Source of the DNA: Bacillus sp. P14.5
GTDB taxonomy: Bacteria; Bacillota; Bacilli; Bacillales; Bacillaceae_B
DNA: 64,000 bases
Direction: 5' to 3'
Assembly (NCBI RefSeq): GCF_003316765.1
Contig: NZ_NIJF01000013.1
Location: forward strand, 1-64,000
Shown here: positions 28,616 through 37,959 of the stretch, piece by piece
Position numbering within the stretch: the first letter of the stretch is position 1
How the letters are laid out: the number at the start of each line of letters is the position of its first letter
Notes under the pieces: generated by a model
The model's database searches: none
What the model saw: the letters and a program-made list of their open reading frames with translations, nothing else
What the model was told of the DNA's origin: nothing
Made by a program: the position numbers and the translations under genes

Positions 28616-29851
28616 CTACAATTCATCTTGCAGGTGGAAATCATTCCACTTATCTGGTTCTGCAAAGTCATTTTCTTTTAATTTTTGATAGTAAGGCAAG
28701 ATTCGCACTGCCGTCTCAGAATGTTCATGAAGCTCTAATATTTCTTCATACGATTCTTTTATATCCTCTTTCAGCGTTCCGTTTTTATTAAAAAGAGGTT
28801 GTGCAGTGGATCCCTTGGTATACATCCTCAGCAAAGCAGTGTATTCCATTTTGAACTCTTCACGGAACTCAGAGTCTTCCGGAAGACCAGCCAGGACTTC
28901 TTCATAAAGGAGAAGATTTTTCCCAGCGCTGGACCAGTTCGTAGAAATGACTCCTCCATTCAAGCTACCCGGCAAACTCTTAAGCTTAAGGACGTTCAAA
29001 TATACCTCAGGCAGTTCCCCGGACGAAAGAACAAAAGTAATGTATTCCATATCAGTGTCTGCCCTGAACCTGCGGGAGGTATCTGAATAAGTCAAAGAAA
29101 TTCCATTGCCTGTTGCTCCTTCAACTAGTTGAATCAGTTCGTCAGAGAAGCTGTTTTTCCTGTCAGTTAAAATATCACGGCTTTCAAGCTGGCCGTCAGC
29201 AGCTTCTCTCTCCCACTCTTGCCTGTATTTCTGCATTTCATTTTCATATATTCGCATAAGCCCTCGATGGGCATTGAAGTACTCCTTCACCCACTGGTCT
29301 GCTTCTTCAGTGGTGAGTGTTTCCCCTTTTACTTCAAATAGAATTTGCTGTGGAGTTCTTAACATATCATCCAGGCTTTCCTTCACTTCTCCCAGGAAAT
29401 CCACGCCTTGTGACTTCACGTCTCCATCCGATAATCTTTGGAGATTGAATGAAACATAATTTTCAGCAGTACTTCCCATTTCTGTCAGCTGAAACCCTTC
29501 TTCTGTTAATCCCAGAATGCCAATCGCTTGTATTCTGCGGACTTTGTAATGGCTCTCTACTTCATCAGCCAGCTCTTCCCTCTCTGCAGCCGGCAGCTCC
29601 CCCTGCTCCCCTGATTCAAGCAGGCCGGCGCTTTCCCCTCCTATCATCTGTACTAGCAGTATTGAGGCAATCAGCAGAACACCGATGAAGCTTGCCGCGT
29701 AGGGCCAATGAATGACAATCCGTTTATCCCTTTTCGGGTTATGCTCTTTTTCAATTTCTTGTATCACCCGGGATACGTCTGTTTTAGGGCTCATGCTGTC
29801 ATACCTTTCATTGAGCTTCTTCATCCGTTTTTCAAAGGATTTATCATCCAT
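28616..29851 (-). CDS. Membrane anti-sigma factor paired with the upstream ECF sigma gene
   Basis: A 411-aa protein with ~48 cytoplasmic residues, one membrane helix (49-70, preceded by HWPY) and a ~340-residue outside domain. The start overlaps the end of the ECF sigma gene by 8 nt. This topology and coupling are standard for anti-sigma factors that hold the sigma factor and are released by proteolysis. No zinc-binding HxxxCxxC is present. The extracellular domain matches no sensor family I can name, so the inducing signal is unknown. Confidence 0.8.
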   Translation of the reverse strand: MDDKSFEKRMKKLNERYDSMSPKTDVSRVIQEIEKEHNPKRDKRIVIHWPYAASFIGVLLIASILLVQMIGGESAGLLESGEQGELPAAEREELADEVESHYKVRRIQAIGILGLTEEGFQLTEMGSTAENYVSFNLQRLSDGDVKSQGVDFLGEVKESLDDMLRTPQQILFEVKGETLTTEEADQWVKEYFNAHRGLMRIYENEMQKYRQEWEREAADGQLESRDILTDRKNSFSDELIQLVEGATGNGISLTYSDTSRRFRADTDMEYITFVLSSGELPEVYLNVLKLKSLPGSLNGGVISTNWSSAGKNLLLYEEVLAGLPEDSEFREEFKMEYTALLRMYTKGSTAQPLFNKNGTLKEDIKESYEEILELHEHSETAVRILPYYQKLKENDFAEPDKWNDFHLQDEL

Positions 29852-30401
29852 GATTCTTCCCCACCTTTTTTTCCTCTTGAATAAGAGCTTTTTTCAGCTG
29901 GTTCTTCCCCCGCAGCAGCCTTGTCTTTACGGTGGAAAGGTTTAACGAGAGGATGTCCTGGATCTCTTCGTATTTTTTATCATGAAAATAGTGCAGAATA
30001 ATGGGGACGCGATATTTTTCATCAAGCTTTTGAAGGCAATCATGCAGAAGCCTTTCCTCTTCCTCCCTGAAAATCATTTCTTCTGGAAGTTCTTGAGAGG
30101 GAGACGGTTCTTTTGCCAGCTTTTCCGTTTTAAAAAGATGACGATTTTCTTTTTTCATAAAATCCCGGGTTACATTAAGGGTGACTTTATAAAGCCAGGT
30201 TGTGAACTTCGAATGAGTAAATTGATGTAAAAATCGATAAACTCTTATAAAAACCTCTTGAGAAATGTCTTGAATGTCCCTGGCTGATGCGCCCAATTGA
30301 AAGGCAAACCGTTCAACAACGGGTGAAAACCGTTTAACCAGTTCACTGTAAGCAGACAAATTGCCATTTTGAGCCTCCTTTATGTAGTAGTCATTTTCCA
30401 T
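29844..30401 (-). CDS. ECF-type RNA polymerase sigma factor
   Basis: A 185-aa protein with sigma-70 region 2 (~8-75, including DIQDISQEVFIRVYRFL) and region 4 (~118-170, with KYEEIQDILSLNLSTVKTRLLRGK). I prefer the ATG at 30401 because GGTGGG precedes it and the predicted promoter would start transcription near 30430, leaving no leader for the upstream ATG at 30425. It does not match B. subtilis SigM, SigX or YlaC closely from memory. It is coupled to the anti-sigma gene and probably autoregulated. Confidence 0.92.
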   Translation of the reverse strand: MENDYYIKEAQNGNLSAYSELVKRFSPVVERFAFQLGASARDIQDISQEVFIRVYRFLHQFTHSKFTTWLYKVTLNVTRDFMKKENRHLFKTEKLAKEPSPSQELPEEMIFREEEERLLHDCLQKLDEKYRVPIILHYFHDKKYEEIQDILSLNLSTVKTRLLRGKNQLKKALIQEEKKVGKNHG

Positions 30402-30435
30402 TTTCCGCCCACCTTTTCCTTTCATTTGTAATTAT

Positions 30436-30464
30436 GTAACGCAGGTTTTCCAATAATTGTTTCA
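30436..30464 (-). promoter_or_regulatory. Putative autoregulatory ECF promoter
   Basis: On the minus strand TGAAAC (-35) is separated by 17 bp from CGTTAC (-10). The TGAAAC/CGT form is the classical ECF promoter pattern and lies 35 bp before the sigma start. Confidence 0.75.
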
Positions 30465-30563
30465 TTATCTGAGAAAATATATCTGATTATTAGAAATCGT
30501 CTATACACTGAGTGAAAATCATAGTAACATGGGTAAATCATCTTGAGGAAGGAGAGAATTACT

Positions 30564-31907
30564 TTGAAAAAAAGTGAACAATGGTCATCAAAAATCGGCT
30601 TCATACTTGCTGCAGCCGGATCTGCCATTGGACTTGGCGCTATATGGAAATTCCCTTATATGGCCGGTACCAATGGAGGCGGGGTATTCTTCTTGCTCTT
30701 TATCTTATTTACTATTCTAATTGGAACCCCGATCCTGCTTGCTGAATTTGTCATAGGCAGAAGAGGCGGAGGAAATGCGGTCACCTCTTACCGTGCCCTT
30801 GCTCCTGCTTCAATGTGGCCGCTGGTCGGCTATTTCGGCACTTTCATCTCATTGGTTATTTTATCATTTTACAGTGTGGTGGGAGGATGGATTCTTTCTT
30901 ACCTGGCGCGAAGTGTTTCCGGAGGTCTGTCCGGCATGTCCCAGGAAGAGTACGGGGCATTATTCGAGAGTATTATAAGTAAACCAGGGGAAGTTCTTCT
31001 GGCACAGTTGATCTTTATGATAATGACGATCCTGGTAGTAAAAGGAGGGATAAAAACGGGAATTGAGCGCGCCAGTAAATTCATGATGCCTTCTCTTTTC
31101 GTTCTTTTCCTTATTCTGCTTGTCCGTTCACTGACCTTGGAAGGGGCAATGGAAGGCGTCCGTTATTTATTGCAGCCGGATTGGAGCTATTTAACATCTG
31201 AGACAGTTTTGCTTGCACTGGGACAATCCTTCTTTGCCCTGAGTGTGGGGATATCTGTAATGGTCACTTATTCTTCCTATTTGCCTAAAACAGAAAATAT
31301 GCCCAACTCAGCTTTCAGTGTCGCCGGACTGAATATCCTTATCTCTTTATTGGCGGGGCTGGTCATATTTCCTTCTGTTTTTGCTCTTGGATTCGAGCCT
31401 GATGTAGGACCAGGGCTGGTCTTTGTAGTCATCCCGGCTGTTTTTAATGAAATTGCATTTGGGGGACTGTTCCTGACCATTTTTCTCGTACTGTTGTTAT
31501 TCGCTACACTGACATCGGCTTTCTCGATTCTCGAAATCATTGTGGCAGTCATGGAAAAGGGAAACCCTCGAAAACGCGGAAAATCTGCATGGTTCGCAGG
31601 CGCACTCGTGTTTGTTGTAGGAATCCCAAGCGCTCTATCATTCGGAGTCTTGACCGACTATCAGATTATCGGATTGCCGTTTTTTGACTTTGCCGACTTC
31701 ATCGCCAGCAATATCGGTCTGCCGGTTGGCGCCTTGCTGATCAGTATCTTTACCGCCTATGTACTGAAGAAATCCGATGTGAAGGAAGAACTTCAAAGAG
31801 GATCCGGCATGTCGGACGGCCTTTTTGAAACGCTGTACTTCCTGATCCGCTTCATCGTGCCCATCGCCATCATAGCCGTCTTCCTTAATTCAATGGGCAT
31901 ACTTTAA
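30564..31907 (+). CDS. Sodium-dependent transporter, NSS (SNF) family
   Basis: A 447-aa secondary transporter with about 11-12 helices. The N-terminal signature KIGFILAAAGSAIGLGAIWKF is the unwound first helix that binds Na+ and substrate. NSS members of this branch carry amino acids. The start is TTG 30564, 8 nt after AAGGAGAG (30549-30556); the upstream in-frame TTG 30543 lies before this site. It is divergent from the ECF operon. The substrate is not predictable. Confidence 0.92.
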   Translation: MKKSEQWSSKIGFILAAAGSAIGLGAIWKFPYMAGTNGGGVFFLLFILFTILIGTPILLAEFVIGRRGGGNAVTSYRALAPASMWPLVGYFGTFISLVILSFYSVVGGWILSYLARSVSGGLSGMSQEEYGALFESIISKPGEVLLAQLIFMIMTILVVKGGIKTGIERASKFMMPSLFVLFLILLVRSLTLEGAMEGVRYLLQPDWSYLTSETVLLALGQSFFALSVGISVMVTYSSYLPKTENMPNSAFSVAGLNILISLLAGLVIFPSVFALGFEPDVGPGLVFVVIPAVFNEIAFGGLFLTIFLVLLLFATLTSAFSILEIIVAVMEKGNPRKRGKSAWFAGALVFVVGIPSALSFGVLTDYQIIGLPFFDFADFIASNIGLPVGALLISIFTAYVLKKSDVKEELQRGSGMSDGLFETLYFLIRFIVPIAIIAVFLNSMGIL

Positions 31908-31918
31908 GCCTTTAAGGT

Positions 31919-31940
31919 ACCATAAGAGACTGTCCCTTAT
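31919..31940. repeat. GACTGTC palindrome copy after the NSS gene
   Basis: CATAAG-aGACTGTCc-CTTATG is a 13-bp-arm-type palindrome from the dispersed GGGACTGTCCC family. It is followed by GCGGTGAAGC, the same motif that flanks the copy at 53331. It may act as a weak terminator. Confidence 0.55.
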
Positions 31941-32063
31941 GATGCGGTGAAGCATTAAGGAGCAATGCAGATCCCTCACATTTTGTTCAATGATAATGTG
32001 ACTGATAATACCGCTCACATGGTAATATAATAGTATAAAGGTTAATTTGATGGAGGGATCTAT

Positions 32064-32435
32064 ATGTCACATTTTGGTCAAAATTTAAGGTTATTGCGTG
32101 AAGAACGGAATATCAGCCAAGAAGAATTAGCCATGCGGGCAAGGCTCGGTAAGAAAACAATTGAAAAATACGAAAGCGGCAATCAAATCCCTGATACACA
32201 AACCATTTTAAAGCTTTCCACTGTCCTTGATGTTCCGGCTTCTGAAATGATGGAAAGAGAGCTTCTGGAAAATCACCCTCAGGGGATCGATCAGGAAATT
32301 GAACAATTGATAAATGAAATCGGCACAAAAAAAGCAAAACTTATCCTTCGAAAAGCAAAAGAATTCTCTGAAGAGGACTTTCTGCGTGTAATGCAGATGC
32401 TCTATGAAATCAAATACGGCTCAACAGTAGAATAA
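32064..32435 (+). CDS. XRE-family transcriptional regulator
   Basis: A 123-aa protein. The N-terminal helix-turn-helix of Cro/CI type spans residues 6-62 (NLRLLREERNISQEELAMRA, then KKTIEKYESG). The rest is helical and charged and may dimerise. GGAGGG precedes the ATG. No neighbouring target is evident; two consecutive terminators follow. Confidence 0.9.
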   Translation: MSHFGQNLRLLREERNISQEELAMRARLGKKTIEKYESGNQIPDTQTILKLSTVLDVPASEMMERELLENHPQGIDQEIEQLINEIGTKKAKLILRKAKEFSEEDFLRVMQMLYEIKYGSTVE

Positions 32436-32463
32436 ATTATAATTACAATGTATAAATGTTATG

Positions 32464-32510
32464 GAAAGGGGCAATGCTTTTACTAAGCTTTCTAAGTATT
32501 CCCCCTTTTG
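32464..32510 (+). terminator. First hairpin after the XRE gene
   Basis: AAAGGGG...AATGCTT pairs with AAGTATT...CCCCTTTT. Confidence 0.6.
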
Positions 32511-32519
32511 TTTGATTGT

Positions 32520-32547
32520 GGACGGTATTGAATATCGTCCTTTTTTT
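32520..32547 (+). terminator. Terminator of the XRE gene
   Basis: GGACGGTAT / ATATCGTCC stem followed by seven T residues. Confidence 0.9.
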
Positions 32548-32657
32548 ATGCTCAAAAACGCTTGTCCCCCCAGGCGAGGGCACTGAAAATCTACTAAATT
32601 TTAGAAAGGAACAGTAATCAGAGGCACTTATCAGCAAGGTTCAATCCATTTTAATAA

Positions 32658-32819
32658 ATGGCTGTTTGCTTTCGGAAAAATCTCAAGAGTTGGATATAAA
32701 GGTGTTCTCTCTACTTGGAGTAAGTATTCTTTTCTTTCTTGCTCACCAGAATATTTAAGGTGAATTTAGGCGTGATCTTACCAAATTTATTTTAAAAACA
32801 AAGTTTACGTAAAGAGCCT
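32658..32819 (-). repeat. MITE-like repeat A, copy 3
   Basis: GGCTGTTTGCTTTCGGAAAAATC at the left and CAAAGTTTACGTAAAGAGCCT at the right are the conserved ends. Same orientation as the copy at 40443. Confidence 0.8.
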
Positions 32820-33030
32820 GATAAATAGAGGGAAAAATTCCCCTTATTTATTAAAAAGCACTGAAAATAGCTTAAAATAGAGGGAAAATCTCCCCTTATT
32901 TGAACCGAAAACACTAGAAAATAGGTTCTTTTTTTCATATAAGGGGAAAAACTCCCTCTATTTACTTCAATATGAGCTGAAATTTGCAATTAGCAGGAAA
33001 ATTTCCCCTTATTTTTCGCTGAATATTTAA
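32820..33030. repeat. AT-rich tandem palindrome array 3 (4 units)
   Basis: AAATAGAGGGAA and TTCCCCTTATTT arms recur at about 32827, 32879, 32940 and 32995. The spacing is about 52, 62 and 51 bp, and unit 3 is inverted. Confidence 0.7.
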
Positions 33031-33447
33031 TCAAGAAGAAGGCGGTTTCCGTTATAAAGCCCACTCCTTCGTGCGCCATCCCAGCAGAGTCGAACATCTT
33101 CAACTGTAATCAATACTCTTTTTTGGACTCTAAGAGAAAAAGAATCACTCTTGGAAGTGAGCCGTTCTGCCTTTTTAATTATTGTTGAACTTTTTCAGTG
33201 CCCTCCCCCCAGCCCCCCCTATTTTTCATATGCTGGACCAACCTATAAACCTGCCGGACACCCGACATAACATGAATGTTAAGTTGAATTAAAAGGTGTC
33301 ACTTCAAATTGAGCGCTAAAGCTGAGCCTCCCTCCCACTAACTTTAGATGCAATCTAAATCAACACTCCAATATTGAGATTTAATGGTGTTTTTTACTCA
33401 TGCAGGGTAAGATACAAGTACGTATTCTTATCAGGAGTGAGAGCAAA

Positions 33448-34335
33448 ATGAATGATATCACTTACAAGGAAACCATTAATGGAGCAGAGATTTTCTACGA
33501 ACACCACCGCCATCCGTCTGCACGTGAAACGTTTGTACTTCTTCACGGATTTCTTTCTTCTACTTTCAGCTTCCGGCATCTGACTCCGCTGCTGAAGGAA
33601 CGATACAACGTAATATCCGTAGACCTTCCGCCTTTTGGTCAAAGCGGCAAGAAAACTGATTTTATTTATTCCTATGAAAACCTGGCCAAGACGGTTGTCC
33701 TGCTTATGGAAAAGCTTGAAATAGACAAAATCCATCTTATCGGGCATTCCATGGGAGGGCAGATCGCTCTCAATGTCATGAAACAGAAGCCTGATCTTGT
33801 GGAAAAAGGAATTCTGCTTTGCAGCTCCGGCTACCTAAAAAAAATGAACTGGCCTGTCATGATGTTAAGCTATATTCCTTTTTTCCATGTCTATGTGAAA
33901 CTATGGCTTTCAAAATCGGGAGTCCGCCAAAACCTTGAGAATGTTGTCCATGATAGCAAGATGATTAACGATGAAATGATGTATGGCTATCTGAAGCCCT
34001 TCCTGGATGATGATATTTTCAGGGCGCTCACAAGGATGATCCGCCAGCGTGAAGGTGACTTAAGCCAGCAGGATCTTCAGAAGATACAGACTCCATGCCT
34101 GATGATATGGGGAAAACATGACCGTGTCGTTCCTCTCAGCATAGGAAAGAGACTCCATAAAGACCTGCCGAATTCCAAATTGATCGTTCTTGAAAAAACT
34201 GGTCACCTGGTACCTGAAGAACGACCGGAAGATGTTTTCAACTATATACGCTCTTTTACAGACCAGGAATATGAAGAACAGAAGGCTGAAGCCAAAAGCC
34301 AGAAGCCGCTTTCAAACACTCTGCCTGTCACTTAA
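33448..34335 (+). CDS. yugF: Alpha/beta-fold hydrolase YugF
   Basis: A 295-aa hydrolase. LLHGF (31-35) forms the oxyanion region, GHSMGG places nucleophile Ser101, and GKHDRVVP and TGHLVPEE supply the acid and histidine. The start is ATG 33448 after AGGAGTGA; upstream in-frame codons lack a site. In B. subtilis yugF lies beside patB, as here. The natural substrate is unknown. A perfect hairpin follows the gene. Confidence 0.92.
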   Translation: MNDITYKETINGAEIFYEHHRHPSARETFVLLHGFLSSTFSFRHLTPLLKERYNVISVDLPPFGQSGKKTDFIYSYENLAKTVVLLMEKLEIDKIHLIGHSMGGQIALNVMKQKPDLVEKGILLCSSGYLKKMNWPVMMLSYIPFFHVYVKLWLSKSGVRQNLENVVHDSKMINDEMMYGYLKPFLDDDIFRALTRMIRQREGDLSQQDLQKIQTPCLMIWGKHDRVVPLSIGKRLHKDLPNSKLIVLEKTGHLVPEERPEDVFNYIRSFTDQEYEEQKAEAKSQKPLSNTLPVT

Positions 34336-34437
34336 AAATTACTTTGAATCAAAAAACCATCATACAATGGGTTTTCAATCTAGTAAGAATGGCTTTTCTC
34401 TCTTTCAACATCTTATTTCAAATATCTCCACGACCGG

Positions 34438-34478
34438 CAGCTGCTTGGATTCCAAGCAGCTGAATTCATTTTTAATTC
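34438..34478 (+). terminator. Hairpin downstream of yugF
   Basis: A perfect 11-bp stem CAGCTGCTTGG / CCAAGCAGCTG with a 3-nt loop, followed by AATTCATTTTTAATT. It lies 100 bp past the stop, so it may also be an attenuator-like element before patB. Confidence 0.65.
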
Positions 34479-34709
34479 AATGTATAAAGATTGATGCTGG
34501 CTTATCATACGATTCTTTCCCTAATGACGTATTTTTGTCGCTCAGGCTCGATATATTTAAGCAGATGTTTTTTATCTTCCCGCTTTCTGTTTTAACATAT
34601 GAGCTGAACACTGCTTTCCATAGACGACAGAGCCTAAATGATGTCAACTGCTTGCAGTAATTCGGCCTGTTGGTATAACCAGCCTAAACTTAAGAAGGAT
34701 GTGACACGG

Positions 34710-35873
34710 ATGCATAATTTTGATTTTTCGCCGGATCGCAAAGGCACTTCATCAGTTAAATGGGATTTAACCAAGACGGTTTTCGGCCGTGATGATGTAC
34801 TTCCGATGTGGGTAGCTGATATGGACTTCCCGCCTCCTCCGCAAGTGCTGGATTCACTCCATGAGCGAATCGAACACGGAGTATTCGGCTACACTTTTAC
34901 CGGTGATTCCCTTGGAAAAGCGGTGTGCAGCTGGATGAAAGAGCGGCACAATTGGGCGGTCAAGGAAAGTTCTCTGTTATACAGTTCCGGAATTGTACCC
35001 GCCATTGCCACCATAATCAATGCTTTCACCGAAGAAGGAGACGGTATCCTGATGCACTCCCCAGTATATACCCCCTTTTTCAGTCTTGCCGAAAGTAATG
35101 GCCGAGTAGTGAGGAAAGCACCTTTAATAATCAAACATGGGCAGTACACGGTCGACTTTCATGCCTTTGAAGAGGCCTTAAAACAAGGAGTCAAACTTTT
35201 CTTGCTATGCAGCCCCCATAACCCGGGCGGACGTGTCTGGACAAAGGATGAATTGTTAAAAATGGCCGAACTGTGTAAAACGTACAATGTCCTCATTATT
35301 TCAGACGAGATCCACGCAGATCTTGTTCATAAGCCAAATAAGCACATCCCTATCGCTTCACTTGAAAAAGAAATTGAAGAAATCACCCTTACTCTTGCGG
35401 CCCCGAGTAAAACCTTTAATATCGCGGGACTTCAAGCTTCAGCGATGATTATTCCGAATAAAGATCTCAGGGAAAAGGTTGCTGAAGAACACCAGAAACA
35501 AGGGATTTTCACACTGAACACTTTCGGGGTCGTCGGAATGGAAGCGGCTTACCGGCATGGGGACGCCTGGCTGGACAGCCTGCTGTCGTATCTGTCCGAA
35601 AACATTAGAGAAGTTACAACTTTTGTGGAAAAAGAACTACCGGAGCTTTCCGTAATGGATCCGGAAGCCACTTATCTATTGTGGTTTGATTTCCGGAAGG
35701 TTGGAAAAACCGAAACAGAACTCCAGGATCTCCTCCTGAATAAAGGGAAGCTGGCCCTTGAACCAGGCAGTAAATTTGGAGAAGACGGAGAGGGATTTTT
35801 CAGAATGAATATTGCCTGTACAAGAGAAACACTGAGGGACGGATTAGAGAGATTGAAGAAGGCTTTATCCTGA
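34710..35873 (+). CDS. patB: PLP-dependent C-S lyase (PatB)
   Basis: A 387-aa class I/II aminotransferase-fold enzyme acting on cystathionine/cysteine conjugates by beta-elimination. MWVADMDFPPPP near the N-terminus is typical of the PatB/MalY group. SPHNPGGRVW binds the cofactor and Lys234 in APSKTFNIAG forms the internal aldimine. ATG 34710 with AAGGA upstream gives exactly the B. subtilis length; an in-frame ATG at 34638 would add 24 atypical residues. It follows yugF in B. subtilis-like order; yugE is missing. Confidence 0.93.
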   Translation: MHNFDFSPDRKGTSSVKWDLTKTVFGRDDVLPMWVADMDFPPPPQVLDSLHERIEHGVFGYTFTGDSLGKAVCSWMKERHNWAVKESSLLYSSGIVPAIATIINAFTEEGDGILMHSPVYTPFFSLAESNGRVVRKAPLIIKHGQYTVDFHAFEEALKQGVKLFLLCSPHNPGGRVWTKDELLKMAELCKTYNVLIISDEIHADLVHKPNKHIPIASLEKEIEEITLTLAAPSKTFNIAGLQASAMIIPNKDLREKVAEEHQKQGIFTLNTFGVVGMEAAYRHGDAWLDSLLSYLSENIREVTTFVEKELPELSVMDPEATYLLWFDFRKVGKTETELQDLLLNKGKLALEPGSKFGEDGEGFFRMNIACTRETLRDGLERLKKALS

Positions 35874-35881
35874 TGGAACAA

Positions 35882-35912
35882 GCAAGGGGCAGGAACCCTT
35901 GCCTGTTTTTAT
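35882..35912 (+). terminator. Terminator of patB
   Basis: GCAAGGG / CCCTTGC with a 7-nt loop, then GTTTTTATT after one mismatch. Confidence 0.88.
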
Positions 35913-36063
35913 TAGATGGACTTGAAATCCACTTGCTATGCCGGAGGTCCAAAGAATTTTTCGCATGGTATGAATAGGCTCTGTTCATGATAGGAAAAAG
36001 TTAGTTTCCTGACACTCCACTTCATCTTTGATCATTTTCCTTCATAGAGTTACCAGTTACATC

Positions 36064-36262
36064 TAAAATAGGCGGAACTTTTCCGCTTAAGCTGTGAAAT
36101 AGCTCTCGATTTGGGGTAGATAAGCGGAATTTTTCCGCTTAAGCAGAGAAAAAAGACTCATTTTCGCATTTTTTAAGCAAATAAGGGAAATTATTCCGCT
36201 TATTTTAACTATTTTAAGTGTTACTTTCTTAAATAAACGGAATTTCTTTCCTTATTTCACTG
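36064..36262. repeat. AT-rich tandem palindrome array 4 (4 units)
   Basis: TAAGCGGAA and TTCCGCTTA arms occur at 36072, 36124, ~36184 and 36238, spaced about 52, 60 and 53 bp. Confidence 0.75.
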
Positions 36263-36349
36263 GTGGTTTAGATTGGCATAGCACCTGCCTTTAAATACAC
36301 ATTACAATTCAGGTAAACCCACTCCCTCGCTTCTTATTCTTGTTAAAAT

Positions 36350-36380
36350 AAAAAACCGACAACCATTCGGTTATCAGTTT
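36350..36380 (-). terminator. Terminator of the SOD-like gene
   Basis: An 11-bp stem with two G-U pairs (AACTGATAACC / GGTTGTCGGTT) ending in TTTTTTATT on the minus strand. Confidence 0.88.
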
Positions 36381-36914
36381 TTACTCTTTTTCTTTCTCAC
36401 TCGTTATTTCGCCGCAGGCAATCCTCATCCCTGAGTCCCCGGCAGGCTGTGACATTCCATCATCTTGTCCCTCATTAATGATAATGGAAGTTCCTTCTTT
36501 TGTATAAAGAGATGCCGGCCCTTTAGAAAGCGTCACTAATGGAGCCATGATTTTCCCCTTAAATGAGCCATCATCTTCCACTATCAAATTGGGAAGGTCT
36601 CCTGCATGAGCCCCCTTGGGATGAAGCAGACCATGCTCTTTGTCCTCTGGATTAAGATGGTTTCCTGCTGACTCGAAATCAGGCGGTTCGCACTCACCTT
36701 TTTCATGAATATGGATGGCGTGGACTCCAGGCGGCAGACCAACCAAATCCATGTCGAGTTCAACACCGGAAGCCAGCTCCTGAATGGTAATTTTCCCTAA
36801 AGAATCACCGACAGGATTCTTTATATCCACCTCGGTTTTCTTCGGATTCTCCAACGCGCAGCCTTGAAGCAGCAAAGCAGAAGCCAGCACCCCAGTCACG
36901 ATCCTTGCTTGCAT
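36381..36914 (-). CDS. sodC: Cu/Zn superoxide dismutase-like lipoprotein lacking one copper ligand
   Basis: A 177-aa lipoprotein with lipobox LLLQGC (Cys19). The SodC fold is clear. Ligands present are His68 and His70 (HIH), bridging His86 (AGNHLNP), zinc His94, His103 and Asp106 (GAHAGDLPN), and the disulfide pair Cys75/Cys167. The last copper histidine, which should precede the acidic stretch in the electrostatic loop, is Asn147 (IIINEGQDDG). B. subtilis YojM is a known SOD-like paralogue missing copper ligands. Dismutase activity is doubtful; metal buffering or structure is possible. Confidence 0.9.
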   Translation of the reverse strand: MQARIVTGVLASALLLQGCALENPKKTEVDIKNPVGDSLGKITIQELASGVELDMDLVGLPPGVHAIHIHEKGECEPPDFESAGNHLNPEDKEHGLLHPKGAHAGDLPNLIVEDDGSFKGKIMAPLVTLSKGPASLYTKEGTSIIINEGQDDGMSQPAGDSGMRIACGEITSEKEKE

Positions 36915-37149
36915 GTTATCCCCTCCAGCAACAAAATCATCTATACCATTGTTGCCATAGCACGATAAAAATATTCTTTATGCAGCAATTTTGCCGATAC
37001 AGGGACTGCTTGCGGACTCGCGCGCTGTCCGAGGAATACTAACCTTGATGTTAGACTTTTTGCTAAGAGTCTAAAGAAGCTAAGTACTTCCTACACATCC
37101 AGCAGGACAAACACTCACACATATTTATAAAGTTTCCACTTGAGGACAC

Positions 37150-37950
37150 ATTTCATGCCGAAACCAGTAACTCATGTACTCACCGGCGCCATGTGGATAC
37201 ATATCTCTCTCCGAAACCAGTAACTCATGTACTCACCGGCACCATGTGGATACACATCTCACTCTCAAACCACTAACTCATGTACTCACCGGCACCATGT
37301 GGATATAGATCTCACTCTCAAACCACTAACTCATGTACTCACCGGCCTGATGTGGATACATATCTTACTCCGAAACCACTAACTCATGTACTCACCGGCC
37401 TGATGTGGATACACATCTCACGCCCAAACCACCAACTCATGTACTCAGCAACACCATGTGGATACATATCTCTCTCCAAAACCACTAACTCATGTACTCA
37501 CCGGCGCCATGTGGATACATATCTCACTCCAAAACCACTAACTCATGTACTCAGCGGCCTGATGTGGACATCTCACGCCCAAACCACTAACTCATGTACT
37601 CAGCGGCGCCATGTGGATACACATCTCACGCCCAAACCACTAACTCATGTACTCAGCTACACCATGTGGATACATATCTCTCTCCGAAACCACTAACTCA
37701 TGTACTCACCGGCACCATGTGGAGACATATCTCACTCCGAAACCACTAACTCATGTACTCACCGGCCCAATGTGGATACACATCTCACGCCCAAACCACT
37801 AACTCATGTACTCACCGGCACCATGTGGATACACATCTCACGCCCAAATCACTAACTCATGTACTCAGCAACACCATGTGGATACATATCTTCACTCTAA
37901 ACGAACTACTCATGTACTCAACACCGCAGTGTGAGTGCACATCATTTGAC
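37150..37950. repeat. 53-bp tandem repeat array 5 (15 units)
   Basis: CTCATGTACT recurs at 37171, 37224, 37277, 37330, 37383, 37436, 37489, 37542, 37591, 37644, 37697, 37750, 37803, 37856 and 37909. The step is 53 bp throughout except one 49-bp step where four bases are lost. Each unit has imperfect arms ATGTACTCAC and GTGGATACAT. The whole unit is conserved, so there are no spacers. Open frames across it arise only from repetition. Confidence 0.95.
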
Positions 37951-37959
37951 GACAAACAC

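Larger units (their letters stand above)
32576..33205. mobile_element. Remnant element bounded by 14-bp perfect inverted repeats
   Basis: GAGGGCACTGAAAA (32576-32589) and TTTTCAGTGCCCTC (33192-33205) are perfect inverse complements. CCCCCAG occurs just outside each end and could be a target duplication. No transposase ORF is left. The inside holds a MITE A copy and an AT-rich palindrome array, so it has been invaded or built from several repeats. A derivation from a deleted insertion sequence is inferred. Confidence 0.65.

Noticed and set aside
37150..37950. CRISPR-like array
   Set aside because: The full 53-bp unit is repeated with no unique spacers, and no cas genes are present.
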